Source of the DNA: Shimia sp040370365
GTDB taxonomy: Bacteria > Pseudomonadota > Alphaproteobacteria > Rhodobacterales > Rhodobacteraceae
Direction of reading: 5' to 3'
NCBI RefSeq assembly: GCF_040370365.1
Contig: NZ_BAABWQ010000003.1
Coordinates: 310,001 to 374,000, forward strand
DNA: 64,000 nt
Shown: positions 50,456 through 59,047 of the stretch, piece by piece
Layout: the number at the start of each line of letters is the position of its first letter
Numbering within the stretch: position 1 is the first letter of the stretch
Program-made: the position numbers and the translations under genes
The notes under the pieces: model-generated
What the model was told of the DNA's origin: nothing
Database searches by the model: none
The model's input: only the letters and a program-made list of their open reading frames with translations

Positions 50456-51829
50456 ATGTTTCTTTCCGTCTTTGACATGTTCAAAGTGGGCGTCGGCCCC
50501 TCCTCTTCCCACACGATGGGCCCTATGGTCGCCGCCGCGCGCTTCCTAGACCTGTTGCGAAGCTCCCCTTTCGAAGCCCATGGACTGCGTGCCACATTAC
50601 ATGGATCTCTGGCTTTCACGGGCGTCGGTCACGCCACAGACCGAGCGACCATTTTGGGCCTCGCAGGCTTTATGCCGGACAGCTACGACCACGCCAAAGC
50701 AGAGATTGCGCTGCAAAAAATTCGCGACTCCCAAATGGTGACCCCGGAGGGCCTGCCTGCACTGCGGTTTGATCTGCACGAAGATCTCAAATTTGACTTC
50801 GGCCCCAATCTACCCGGCCATGCCAATGGTATGATCCTTATGGCAACTGACGCGCAGGGCGACGTGATCCTGCAGGAAACCTACTATTCCATTGGTGGCG
50901 GCTTTGTCCTCACAGAGGCTGAGCTGTCTGATGGCAAAGACACAGATGACGGCGCGCCGGTGCCCTACCCCTTCAAGACCGCCGCCGAGATGCTGGAAAT
51001 GGCCGAGCACTCGGGAAAGTCAATTGCGCAGATGAAGCACGCCAATGAAATCGCCCGTGGCTGCTCTGACAGCCTGTCGCGTGGTTGTGCGCGTCTGTGG
51101 CAGGTGATGAATGACTGCATCGAGCGCGGACTGACCACCGATGGCACCTTGCCCGGTGGTTTGAATGTGCGCCGCCGCGCCAAGGGCATCCATGACGCAC
51201 TGCAGGCGGAACGTGGCATGAACCTCAACGCACCGCACACCATCAACGATTGGATGAGTGCTTATGCCATGGCGGTGAACGAGGAGAACGCAGCCGGTGG
51301 CCAAGTGGTCACCGCCCCCACCAATGGGGCCGCAGGTGTGATGCCGGCGGTGATCCGCTATTGGATTGATCATGTCCCTGGCGCAACAGCGTCTCGGATT
51401 GACGAGTTCTTGCTGACGGCCGCCGCGATTGGCGGGTTGGTCAAATTCAACGCCTCCATCTCAGGTGCCGAAGCTGGCTGTCAGGCCGAAGTTGGGTCCG
51501 CGGCAGCGATGGCCGCAGCCGGGCTTTGCGCTGTGATGGGCGGCACCCCGGCGCAGGTTGAAAACGCTGCGGAGATCGCGCTTGAACACCATTTGGGCAT
51601 GACGTGTGATCCGGTAAAAGGGCTCGTGCAAGTGCCCTGTATAGAACGCAATGGGCTTGGCGCCATCAAAGCGGTGTCCGCAGCCTCTCTTGCCCTTAGA
51701 GGGGACGGCCAACATTTTGTTCCGCTCGACTCGGTGATTGAAACCATGCGCCAAACCGGGGCAGATATGCATGAGAAGTACAAAGAGACTTCGCTGGGTG
51801 GCCTCGCAGTGAACGTGCCCAACTGTTAA
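50456..51829 (+). CDS. sdaA: L-serine ammonia-lyase (iron-sulfur type)
   Basis: 457 residues. Converts L-serine to pyruvate and ammonia with an oxygen-sensitive [4Fe-4S] cluster. N-terminal beta domain starts FLSVFDMFKVGVGPSSSHTMGPM. The C-terminal alpha domain has APTNGAAGVMPAVIRYW near residue 280, SISGAEAGCQAEVGSAAAMAAAGL near 335 and the Cys in MTCDPVKGLVQVPCIERN near 382; these three Cys fit the cluster ligands. Single-chain type as in E. coli SdaA. Confidence 0.97.
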   Translation: MFLSVFDMFKVGVGPSSSHTMGPMVAAARFLDLLRSSPFEAHGLRATLHGSLAFTGVGHATDRATILGLAGFMPDSYDHAKAEIALQKIRDSQMVTPEGLPALRFDLHEDLKFDFGPNLPGHANGMILMATDAQGDVILQETYYSIGGGFVLTEAELSDGKDTDDGAPVPYPFKTAAEMLEMAEHSGKSIAQMKHANEIARGCSDSLSRGCARLWQVMNDCIERGLTTDGTLPGGLNVRRRAKGIHDALQAERGMNLNAPHTINDWMSAYAMAVNEENAAGGQVVTAPTNGAAGVMPAVIRYWIDHVPGATASRIDEFLLTAAAIGGLVKFNASISGAEAGCQAEVGSAAAMAAAGLCAVMGGTPAQVENAAEIALEHHLGMTCDPVKGLVQVPCIERNGLGAIKAVSAASLALRGDGQHFVPLDSVIETMRQTGADMHEKYKETSLGGLAVNVPNC

Positions 51830-51886
51830 ATTGGCTGCGTCTTGGCCTTTGTATACTGAGACCCAATCAAGCCTGATGCGCGTGCT

Positions 51887-52714
51887 TTAGGGCTGAGCAA
51901 AAACACAGCCATCAGAGATCAACTCCGGCGGGGTTTGGCACAAGGCACGAGCGACTTGAAACGCAGCCAACACTTTGGGCACATAAGCGCGCGTTTCTGC
52001 AAAAGGCGGCACACCACTGTGTTCGGTCACCGCGTTCTCGCCCGCATTGTATCCGGCAAGAACCAGAATGGGGTCCCCGTCAAACTTTTCCATCAAAAAA
52101 TCTAAGAATTTCGCGCCGCCGGAAATGTTGTCCACCCCGTCAAACACGTCTTCCACACCAAAACGCGCAGCCGTCGCGGGCATAAGCTGCATCAGCCCCT
52201 GCGCGCCTGCACCGCTCTTGGCGTCCACTTGCCCACCGGATTCCACCGCAATCACCGCCAAGATCAGCGCAGGGGACACCTGCTTGCCGATTGTCGCAAT
52301 CAGAATGTCCGTGCCGTGTTCTTGCGCAATGCTGCGCAGTGTTGACAGTCGAGGTGTTGCCAAACGCTTGCCCTCTGGCGGATTGGACAAGCGCTGAAGT
52401 GCTGGCTCAAGCCGTCCCGGCCCGCTGGCGCCTAGGTCCGGAGAAATCTCGTTCCAAAACCACCCAACTGGCAGCGGCGCTGTTGTGTTTCCGTCGGCGC
52501 CCACTGCATTGTCCTCAGCAAGGTCAACAGCATCCGGAGACACGGCTTCTATTTGAACCGTGATGCGCTTGCTCTGCCCAGGTTTGGGCGGCGTCACGCG
52601 CTTGGCAGAGAAATCCGCGAACGGCTTTGGACCATCGGCCATCACAACCGAGGCCCCTGCGAAACCCAACATACAACACAGCGCCAGACGACCTGCGATT
52701 GATAAAGCAACCAT
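51887..52714 (-). CDS. Exported lytic transglycosylase (SLT domain)
   Basis: 275 residues from MVALSIAGRLALCCM, chosen for its signal peptide and the AGCAGGA upstream; longer starts exist. An uncharacterised segment covers residues 30-130. The SLT domain follows: ALILAVIAVESGGQVDAKS with the catalytic Glu near 158, GAQGLMQLMPATAARFGV, and VLAGYNAGENAVTEHSGVPPFAETRAYVPKVL. It cleaves peptidoglycan in the periplasm. Convergent with sdaA. Confidence 0.92.
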   Translation of the reverse strand: MVALSIAGRLALCCMLGFAGASVVMADGPKPFADFSAKRVTPPKPGQSKRITVQIEAVSPDAVDLAEDNAVGADGNTTAPLPVGWFWNEISPDLGASGPGRLEPALQRLSNPPEGKRLATPRLSTLRSIAQEHGTDILIATIGKQVSPALILAVIAVESGGQVDAKSGAGAQGLMQLMPATAARFGVEDVFDGVDNISGGAKFLDFLMEKFDGDPILVLAGYNAGENAVTEHSGVPPFAETRAYVPKVLAAFQVARALCQTPPELISDGCVFAQP

Positions 52715-53062
52715 ATGTGTAATCCTGCTCGGACCCATTTTTTTAAGAGTTTCGCAGATTTGGCTGCAACAGGCCAGTTTTAGCCCTTCTAACCCGAGAA
52801 ATTCGTTGCGATTCGTCCGCCTCAACGCCCCGCTCAGCATTAAGGTTAACAAAATTTTTCATTTTAAAATGTTTATTTTCAACGGCTTAAGCCACAAAAT
52901 CCAACATTTTGCATTTGATCCAAAATCGAACCACTTGCGCCCAATTCCCGCCCCATTCCGAAAGGATATTGCATCCATACCAAGTCGGGCTGGCACGAGA
53001 GAGACACGCCAAAAGGTCTGACAGGGTGGCACAAACACATTGATCCTTTGGAGGGACACATC
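52715..53062. other. Intergenic region upstream of the flp pilin genes
   Basis: No gene seen. It contains an AT-rich block (about 52843-52885) suited to a promoter or upstream element for the tad locus, and ends in TTGGAGGGACACATC, the ribosome site of the first pilin gene. I found no clean CtrA (TTAA-N7-TTAA) or sigma-54 site. Confidence 0.5.
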
Positions 53063-53263
53063 ATGATCAAGTTCATCAAGAACTTCCGTAAAGACGAAGC
53101 TGGCGCCGTAACTGTTGACTGGGTTGTTCTGACCGCAGCCGTTGTTGGCCTGGCCGTAGCAGCTTTCACTGCAATCGAATCCACAACCGGCACGCTGACA
53201 ACCGAAGCTGCTGTGGCTCTGAACGGTGCAGACGCAACAACTACTGCAATCGCAACCGAGTAA
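53063..53263 (+). CDS. flp: Flp-type pilin, copy 1
   Basis: 66 residues, MIKFIKNFRKDEAGAVTVDWVVLTAA onward. The basic leader ends at Gly (residue 14), where the TadV/CpaA prepilin peptidase should cut; then comes a single hydrophobic helix and a Thr/Ala-rich tail ending IATE. The Flp motif G-x4-E-Y appears here as G-x4-D-W: Asp and Trp stand in for Glu5 and Tyr6. It should form the Tad pilus fibre. Strong GGAGGG site. Protein identical to copies 2 and 3. Confidence 0.93.
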   Translation: MIKFIKNFRKDEAGAVTVDWVVLTAAVVGLAVAAFTAIESTTGTLTTEAAVALNGADATTTAIATE

Positions 53264-53342
53264 TTTCGGCTGATCTCATGAACGGGCGCGGCCCATATCG
53301 CGCCGCCCTGTTTGTCTGACACATCTATTTTGGAGACTACCA

Positions 53343-53543
53343 ATGATCAAATTCATCAAAAACTTCCGCAAAGACGAAGCTGGCGCCGTAACTGTTGACT
53401 GGGTTGTTCTGACTGCAGCCGTTGTTGGCCTGGCCGTAGCAGCTTTCACTGCAATCGAATCCACAACCGGCACGCTGACAACCGAAGCTGCTGTGGCTCT
53501 GAACGGTGCAGACGCAACAACTACTGCAATCGCAACCGAGTAA
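53343..53543 (+). CDS. flp: Flp-type pilin, copy 2
   Basis: Same 66-residue protein as copy 1; the gene differs by four synonymous bases, three of them in the first 30 bp. The upstream 79 bp (53264-53342) is the same as that before copy 3. TTGGAGACTACC is the ribosome site. Confidence 0.93.
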   Translation: MIKFIKNFRKDEAGAVTVDWVVLTAAVVGLAVAAFTAIESTTGTLTTEAAVALNGADATTTAIATE

Positions 53544-53622
53544 TTTCGGCTGATCTCATGAACGGGCGCGGCCCATATCGCGCCGCCCTGTTTGTCTGAC
53601 ACATCTATTTTGGAGACTACCA

Positions 53623-53823
53623 ATGATCAAATTCATCAAAAACTTCCGCAAAGACGAAGCTGGCGCCGTAACTGTTGACTGGGTTGTTCTGACTGCAGCC
53701 GTTGTTGGCCTGGCCGTAGCAGCTTTCACTGCAATCGAATCCACAACCGGCACGCTGACAACTGAAGCTGCTGTGGCTCTGAACGGTGCAGACGCAACAA
53801 CTACTGCGATCGCAACCGAGTAA
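53623..53823 (+). CDS. flp: Flp-type pilin, copy 3
   Basis: Same 66-residue protein again; the gene differs from copy 2 by two synonymous bases near the 3' end. Identity to the earlier units ends 10 bp after the stop (53833), after which a new hairpin (53840-53868) follows. Confidence 0.93.
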   Translation: MIKFIKNFRKDEAGAVTVDWVVLTAAVVGLAVAAFTAIESTTGTLTTEAAVALNGADATTTAIATE

Positions 53824-53839
53824 TTTCGGCTGAATCGAC

Positions 53840-53868
53840 CGAAGGGGCGCAGATACAGTGCCCCTTCG
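53840..53868 (+). terminator. Hairpin between flp copy 3 and copy 4
   Basis: CGAAGGGGC pairs with GCCCCTTCG around 11 bases. No T-tract, so more likely an mRNA processing or stability element than a full terminator. Confidence 0.45.
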
Positions 53869-53912
53869 TCCTTATGGAGAGTCTGCCTCCGCCCCTAGTA
53901 CTGGAGAACGCC

Positions 53913-54113
53913 ATGAAAACGTTCATCACAAATTTCCGCAAAGACGAAGCTGGTGCCGTCACCGTAGATTGGGTCGTACTGACCGCCGGTGTTGTTGGTT
54001 TGGCCGTTGCTGCATTTGCTGCCATTGAATCTGTTGCTGACGCACCTGTGACTGCCGCTGCGATCACTTTGAACACGGCTGACGCGAGCAGTTCGGCAAT
54101 CGCTACTGAGTAA
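53913..54113 (+). CDS. flp: Flp-type pilin, copy 4 (diverged)
   Basis: 66 residues, MKTFITNFRKDEAGAVTVDWVVLTAG. The leader, cleavage Gly and D-W motif match copies 1-3; the mature C-terminal half differs (AAIESVADAPVTAAAITL), as does codon use. It is an older paralogue, perhaps a minor pilin. CTGGAGAACGCC is the ribosome site. Confidence 0.92.
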   Translation: MKTFITNFRKDEAGAVTVDWVVLTAGVVGLAVAAFAAIESVADAPVTAAAITLNTADASSSAIATE

Positions 54114-54139
54114 CGCTTGCACGTTATGCATTGCGCACC

Positions 54140-54170
54140 AACGGGCGTCCTTCACAGGTCGCCCGTTTGT
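54140..54170 (+). terminator. Terminator after flp copy 4
   Basis: AACGGGCG pairs with CGCCCGTT around 12 bases, followed by TGTCGTTT. Moderately strong; may allow read-through into cpaB. Confidence 0.6.
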
Positions 54171-54313
54171 CGTTTGCGCTCTCAAGAATTGTCGTGTTTG
54201 GCCATGAAAGCAGCCACACGCCTCCCTCAATTTGCCACATTTGCACGGCAGATTGTCAGATGAGCAACGCCCGGCTCGATATGTGAGTCGGGGTAGAAAA
54301 TGAGGTGGAACCC

Positions 54314-55183
54314 ATGCGTGCTATATTTGCAGCTGTTTTGCTGATTGGATTGGGGATCGCAGGATTCTCTGTCTACATGGCGCAGAACTACATCAAAGAA
54401 CAGGAACGCAAGGCCGAGTTGGCGCGCGCAAACAGCGCCCCTGCCATTGAACTGGTGGACGGCTTTATCGTGTCACGCCAAATCAAGTTCGGCGAAAAAC
54501 TCGAATTGAAAGACGTGCGTCGGGTCAAATGGCCCAAGGCGGCAATGCCCGAGGGCATGTTCACCGACGCTGATGTGTTGTTCCCGGACGGTAACAATAT
54601 TCAACGTGTGGTACTGCGTACGATGGAAAAGGGCGAGCTGTTGATTGCTGCCAAAACCACCGAACCGGGCCAAGAGGCGGGGATTTCCTCGCGGCTGCAA
54701 GCTGGCGAACGCGCCTTCACCGTCAAAGTGGATGTTACCAGTGGTGTGTCAGGCCTGTTGCGGCCGGGTGATCGTGTGGATGTTTACTGGACCGGACGCG
54801 TTGAAAATGACAAATCCAAACGTGGCGAGTTCACAAAGCTGATCCAGCCAAACGTGAAGCTGATCGCGGTTGACCAATCCGTCAACGAAGAGATGGAAGG
54901 CCGCGGTATCGCCCGCACAGTCACGGTTGCCGTCGCGTCCCAAGAGGTTCCTGCATTGAACTTTGCGCAAAGCTCTGGCCGTTTGTCCCTGTCCTTGGTG
55001 GGCGCGGGCGACGAGACAGTGGCTGCGGTGATCGAGGTTGATCAGAAGTCACTGCTCGGGTTGGTGGACGCGCCTCTAGCGGTTGAGGAAAAGATCGTTC
55101 AGGTCGAGCAGCCCAAGGTCTGCACCATCAAGAACCGCAAGGGCGGCCAGGTGATAGAAATTCCGATCCCCTGCACCAATTGA
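54314..55183 (+). CDS. cpaB: CpaB/RcpC, Tad pilus periplasmic protein
   Basis: 289 residues from MRAIFAAVLLIGLGIAGFSVY; a GTG three codons earlier is possible. An N-terminal membrane anchor, then a SAF domain (VDGFIVSRQIKFGEKLELKDVRRVKWPKAAMPEG near residue 45) and the RcpC core (AFTVKVDVTSGVSGLLRPGDRVDVYW near 138). In other bacteria it helps secretin assembly or modifies pilin. A terminator follows before cpaC. Confidence 0.93.
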   Translation: MRAIFAAVLLIGLGIAGFSVYMAQNYIKEQERKAELARANSAPAIELVDGFIVSRQIKFGEKLELKDVRRVKWPKAAMPEGMFTDADVLFPDGNNIQRVVLRTMEKGELLIAAKTTEPGQEAGISSRLQAGERAFTVKVDVTSGVSGLLRPGDRVDVYWTGRVENDKSKRGEFTKLIQPNVKLIAVDQSVNEEMEGRGIARTVTVAVASQEVPALNFAQSSGRLSLSLVGAGDETVAAVIEVDQKSLLGLVDAPLAVEEKIVQVEQPKVCTIKNRKGGQVIEIPIPCTN

Positions 55184-55225
55184 GTTGGCTTTGGCCACCC
55201 ATAGACAAAATATGTCACACTTATC

Positions 55226-55260
55226 AAAAAAGGCGTCCGGGTACGGGCGCCTTTGTTTTG
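55226..55260 (+). terminator. Terminator between cpaB and cpaC
   Basis: AAAGGCGTCCG pairs with CGGGCGCCTTT (one G-T pair) around GGTA, followed by GTTTTGTT. Confidence 0.8.
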
Positions 55261-55432
55261 TTAAGGAAACACCCGCAATCGTCGCGCCATGTGACCGAAG
55301 GCACACATCGACGCAGATCAAAATAGCGCTCAAAACCTTTGATTCTTGCAATAATTCTGCATTTGGCGCAGAGTGTCGGGAAATGTGGGCAAAAGATCCA
55401 CGAACCGAGGCGTGATCGAGAGGCAGGTCACA

Positions 55433-56830
55433 ATGATTATGAGACGATTGTTTGGGGCGGCCCTGTTGGGCGTCGCCGTTGGGGTTTTGCCGGTACTGGC
55501 ACCCTCTTCCGTTGCGGAAAGCCTAAGGGTTGTGCGCAGTGGTACTTCTTCCACACTGGGGGTTCCGATGAACCGCGCGGTGGTGGTGGAAAGTGAAGTT
55601 CCCTTTGCGGAGCTCTCGATTGCCAACCCGGCGATTGCGGATATTTCTTCGTTGTCAGATCGCACGATCTACGTGTTGGGGAAAGCGCCCGGCATGACGA
55701 CGCTGACGCTGTTGGACGCCACTGGCAAACTCATTACAAATGTAGAAGTACGGGTTGCCCCGGATCTGACCGAATTCAAGGAACGATTGAAGCAGATCTT
55801 ACCAACTGAAACCATTGAAGTGCGCACCGCCAATGACGGCATCGTACTTTCTGGTACTGTGTCCTCGGCGCAGCGCCTAGATCGAGCATTGGACCTAGCT
55901 GAACGCTATGCACCTGAGCGAGTGTCCAATCTCATGGTGGTTGGTGGCATCCAGCAAGTCACCTTGAAAGTGCGCTTTGCAGAAATGCAGCGTAGCGTTT
56001 CCAAGGCCCTCACCACAGATTTTGAAATCTCTAATGGCTCCGATCGGATCTCAACTGGTTTCTTCAACCAAATTCCCGATGACGATGGCAACCGCTTCTT
56101 AAACGCCGATACCCGGGGCGCCGGCTTCTTCAACTTGAACGCCGGTGCGTTTGAGATCAATCTGATGCTGCAAGCGCTGGAAACCAAAGGTATGGTTCGC
56201 ACCTTGGCAGAGCCGAACCTGACGGCATTGTCTGGTCAGGAAGCGAAATTCTTGGCCGGCGGCGAATATCCAATTCCCGTCGCACAGGATGACGGCAACA
56301 TCTCCGTTGAGTTCAAACCCTTTGGTGTCGAGCTGAATTTCATTCCACGTGTTGTGGATGGCGATCTGATCAACCTCGAATTGGCCACAGCAGTTTCGGC
56401 GCTGGACCCAGCAAACGGCTTTACCAACGGTTCCCTGAACATCGCCGCCTTTACCCGCCGCGAAACGGCCACAACTGTGGAATTGCGCGACGGCGAAAGT
56501 TTTGCGATTTCCGGTTTGCTGCAGGACGATTTCCTTGACAACAACTCGCAGGTTCCGTGGCTTGGCGATGTACCAGTCCTGGGCACATTGTTTCGCAGCG
56601 CGGACTACGAACGTTCCCAATCAGAGCTGGTCGTGATTATCACAGCGCACCTGGTAACGCCGACACGTGGCGAAGCACTGTCCTTGCCAACAGATCGCGT
56701 AAAACCGCCCAGCGAACAGGACTTGTTTTTGTTTGGCCACACCAGCTCTAACGCTAAAAAACAACGCGGCGCCGAAGGTGAAGTTGCCAAACATGACTTC
56801 ACTGGCTCTTATGGCTATGTGATGGATTGA
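55433..56830 (+). CDS. cpaC: CpaC/RcpA, Tad secretin
   Basis: 465 residues from MIMRRLFGAALLG, with a signal peptide ending VAES near residue 29. N-terminal BON/pilus-N region (SLRVVRSGTSSTLGVPMNRAVVV), then the secretin core: GGIQQVTLKVRFAEMQRSVSK near 180, VRTLAEPNLTALSGQEAKFLAGGEYPIPVA near 252, and SQVPWLGDVPVLGTLFRS near 370. Forms the outer-membrane channel of the pilus. Confidence 0.95.
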   Translation: MIMRRLFGAALLGVAVGVLPVLAPSSVAESLRVVRSGTSSTLGVPMNRAVVVESEVPFAELSIANPAIADISSLSDRTIYVLGKAPGMTTLTLLDATGKLITNVEVRVAPDLTEFKERLKQILPTETIEVRTANDGIVLSGTVSSAQRLDRALDLAERYAPERVSNLMVVGGIQQVTLKVRFAEMQRSVSKALTTDFEISNGSDRISTGFFNQIPDDDGNRFLNADTRGAGFFNLNAGAFEINLMLQALETKGMVRTLAEPNLTALSGQEAKFLAGGEYPIPVAQDDGNISVEFKPFGVELNFIPRVVDGDLINLELATAVSALDPANGFTNGSLNIAAFTRRETATTVELRDGESFAISGLLQDDFLDNNSQVPWLGDVPVLGTLFRSADYERSQSELVVIITAHLVTPTRGEALSLPTDRVKPPSEQDLFLFGHTSSNAKKQRGAEGEVAKHDFTGSYGYVMD

Positions 56831-56844
56831 GGAAGGGACGTAAG

Positions 56845-57498
56845 ATGATCAAGAAACTTGCCGCTCTTTCAGTTCTGCTGATCTCCGCCTGTTCAGATGG
56901 CGACGGTAATGTCGTGCCATCTTGGGTGCGTGAATCCGGGTCAGTCGTGGACTCTGGCACCTTTGGTGAAGCCAATATCAACAATCTTGGCATTCAAAAC
57001 GGCGACCGCAGCTATGTTCTGAGCCTCGCAAACCGGTTTGCTGAAGAAGTGCCCAATATGGTGAACTTCGACTTCGACAGCGCGACGTTGGATGAAAACT
57101 CTCGTGCAGTGCTGCGTCAACAGGCCAATTGGATTCGCGAATTCCCGGAAGTCCGTTTCAAAGTGTACGGTCACACCGATTCCGTGGGCTCCAATGGCTA
57201 CAACAAATCGCTTGGCTTGCGCCGGGCGCAAGCTGTTGTCTCCTATCTGGGGTCTCAGGGCATTTCGCGTGATCGTCTGGAAGCCGTTGTCTCTTTGGGC
57301 AAAACCCAGCCGCTGATTGTCACCCAAGGTCGGGAACGCAAAAACCGCCGCACGGTGACTGAAGTCACCGGGTTTGTCTCGGGCCATCCTAATATTTTGG
57401 ATGGAAAATATGCCGCGATCATCTATCGCGACTACGTGAACAGCGCCCAAGCAAAAACCGGCCTCGAAGGGTTAGCACTGGGCGGTGGCAGCGAATAG
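56845..57498 (+). CDS. OmpA-family lipoprotein of the tad locus
   Basis: 217 residues from MIKKLAALSVLLISACSDG, lipobox ISAC with Cys at 16. The OmpA C-terminal domain is VNFDFDSATLDENSRAVLRQQANWI then VYGHTDSVGSNGYNKSLGLRRAQAVVSYL, with the peptidoglycan-binding Asp and Arg. It should anchor the secretin to the cell wall, like TadD-linked or CpaC-partner proteins in other loci. Own terminator follows. Confidence 0.9.
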   Translation: MIKKLAALSVLLISACSDGDGNVVPSWVRESGSVVDSGTFGEANINNLGIQNGDRSYVLSLANRFAEEVPNMVNFDFDSATLDENSRAVLRQQANWIREFPEVRFKVYGHTDSVGSNGYNKSLGLRRAQAVVSYLGSQGISRDRLEAVVSLGKTQPLIVTQGRERKNRRTVTEVTGFVSGHPNILDGKYAAIIYRDYVNSAQAKTGLEGLALGGGSE

Positions 57499-57793
57499 AC
57501 GCCCTAAAAGCCATTTTCTTTCAATGCGATAAAAAAGGCCGACCCAAGGGTCGGCTTTTTTTATGCGCACGAAACACTTCTTCTGAGTGCCGGAGATCGT
57601 CGCACAATACCGCACAATTTCGGCTTTTTGGCCCCAATGTTGCCCAAGTTAAGGGTGATGTTCATTCCTGAGGCAAAGTGTGTTGGGTCGGAAAACGACC
57701 GATGCTGGTTCCTTTCTGGATCACGCCTTCTCGAGGTGGGCACCTCTGCACAAAAATACGCGCCTTAGGCGCAAGAGTAACTAGAGGCTGAAT
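57499..57793 (+). promoter_or_regulatory. Spacer between the OmpA lipoprotein and cpaE, likely new promoter
   Basis: After the terminator at 57531-57562 there are about 230 bp without a gene. This points to a second transcription start for cpaE onward; I see no clear -35/-10 pair. Confidence 0.4.
57531..57562 (+). terminator. Strong intrinsic terminator within the tad locus
   Basis: AAAAGGCCGACC pairs with GGGTCGGCTTTT around CAA, flanked by A- and T-runs. It splits the tad genes into separate units. Confidence 0.92.
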
Positions 57794-59032
57794 ATGAGTA
57801 GCGAAGCGTTGCAGACAGATCAGAGTCGGATCCTGGCATGTACCGTATGCCGGGATGTGCAGAATTTTGAGCTGTTGATCGTGGATATGGAAGAGGCACT
57901 TGGGGAGCAATGGGGCGATCTGGGCTTAGAAGATGCACTCCCGTTCATGGAGCAACCCGACGCCGAACACCTGGAATTCATTGCGCTTGCGATCGATGAT
58001 CTGGACGAAGATTCCCTTGATGATCTGACTGAGATCATCACGGAAGCCCGCAACCGCAACATTCGCACCTTGTTGATTGCAGAGGACGTTACGCCTGCTT
58101 CCCTGCATCACCTGTTGCGCCACGGTGCAGACGAATTTATCCCCTACCCTCTCCCGCCGGGTGAATTGCAAGCTGCCATCGAAAAGATGCGGAAATCTGC
58201 AACCACCCCAGAATCCGCGCCGAACGCCAAAGTAAAATTGGCCGCTGGCGGTGAGTCACGTGAAGGTGTGCTGATCGCGGTGCATGGTCTGGCCGGCGGC
58301 ACCGGCGCAACAACGCTGGCGACCAACCTCGGCTGGGAACTGGCAACAATCACCAAAACACCACCAAGCGTGTGTGTGTTGGATCTGGATTTACAGTTTG
58401 GCACCGTCTCGACCTATCTTGACCTGCCGCGTCCGGAATCAGTTTTTGAGCTGATCACCGACACAGAAAGCATGGACAGCGAGAGTTTTGGGCAGGCGCT
58501 ACAGACCTATGAAGACACATTGCATGTGTTGACAGCGCCGTCTGACATCATTCCGCTGGATTTGGTGACACCAGAAGACATCGAGCGCGTCCTCGAAATG
58601 GCACGCAAACATTATGACTACGTGATTGTCGATATGCCGTCGACGCTGGTGCAGTGGTCCGAAGTGGTCCTGCAAGCGGCCCATGTGTATTTCGCAACCA
58701 TGGAAATCGACATGCGCTCGGCCCAAAACGCAATGCGCCTGAAACGTGCACTACAAGCCGAAGACTTGCCGTTTGAAAAGTTGCGGTACGTGATGAACCG
58801 CGCGCCCAAATTTACCGATTTGTCCGGAAAAAGCCGTGTCAAAAGACTGGCTGAGAGCCTCGGCATTTCGATCGATCTGCATCTACCGGACGGTGGGAAA
58901 CAGGTGCCGCAAGCCTCTGACCATGGCCAACCTCTCGCTGTCGCAGCGGCCAAAAGCCCATTGCGCAAAGAAATCGCCAAACTCGCACACAGCCTGCATG
59001 CGTTGGATCAATCCGACGACCAAGCCGCTTAA
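57794..59032 (+). CDS. cpaE: CpaE/TadZ, pilus localisation ATPase-like protein
   Basis: 412 residues. Residues 15-135 look like a receiver-type fold without a clear phospho-Asp site; residues 150-390 are a MinD/ParA-like domain. The Walker A equivalent HGLAGGTGATTLATNLGWELA lacks the usual Lys (deviant, as known for CpaE/TadZ). Also VCVLDLDLQFGTVSTYLDL and VIVDMPSTLVQWSEVVLQAA. It places the Tad machine at the pole. Followed by cpaF after 15 bp. Confidence 0.94.
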   Translation: MSSEALQTDQSRILACTVCRDVQNFELLIVDMEEALGEQWGDLGLEDALPFMEQPDAEHLEFIALAIDDLDEDSLDDLTEIITEARNRNIRTLLIAEDVTPASLHHLLRHGADEFIPYPLPPGELQAAIEKMRKSATTPESAPNAKVKLAAGGESREGVLIAVHGLAGGTGATTLATNLGWELATITKTPPSVCVLDLDLQFGTVSTYLDLPRPESVFELITDTESMDSESFGQALQTYEDTLHVLTAPSDIIPLDLVTPEDIERVLEMARKHYDYVIVDMPSTLVQWSEVVLQAAHVYFATMEIDMRSAQNAMRLKRALQAEDLPFEKLRYVMNRAPKFTDLSGKSRVKRLAESLGISIDLHLPDGGKQVPQASDHGQPLAVAAAKSPLRKEIAKLAHSLHALDQSDDQAA

Positions 59033-59047
59033 TAAGGGACCCGCCAT

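Larger units (their letters stand above)
53063..53833 (+). repeat. 280-bp tandem repeat carrying flp
   Basis: Starts at 53063, 53343 and 53623 are exactly 280 bp apart. Each unit holds a 201-bp pilin gene plus a 79-bp spacer; the two spacers are identical and contain a 6-bp GC hairpin (53285-53304 and its copy). Only six synonymous base differences separate the three genes. Confidence 0.97.

Noticed and set aside
52830..53062. CtrA or sigma-54 site upstream of flp
   Set aside because: TGGCAC occurs twice (near 52989 and 53028) but without the GC block at the right distance, and no TTAA-N7-TTAA is present.
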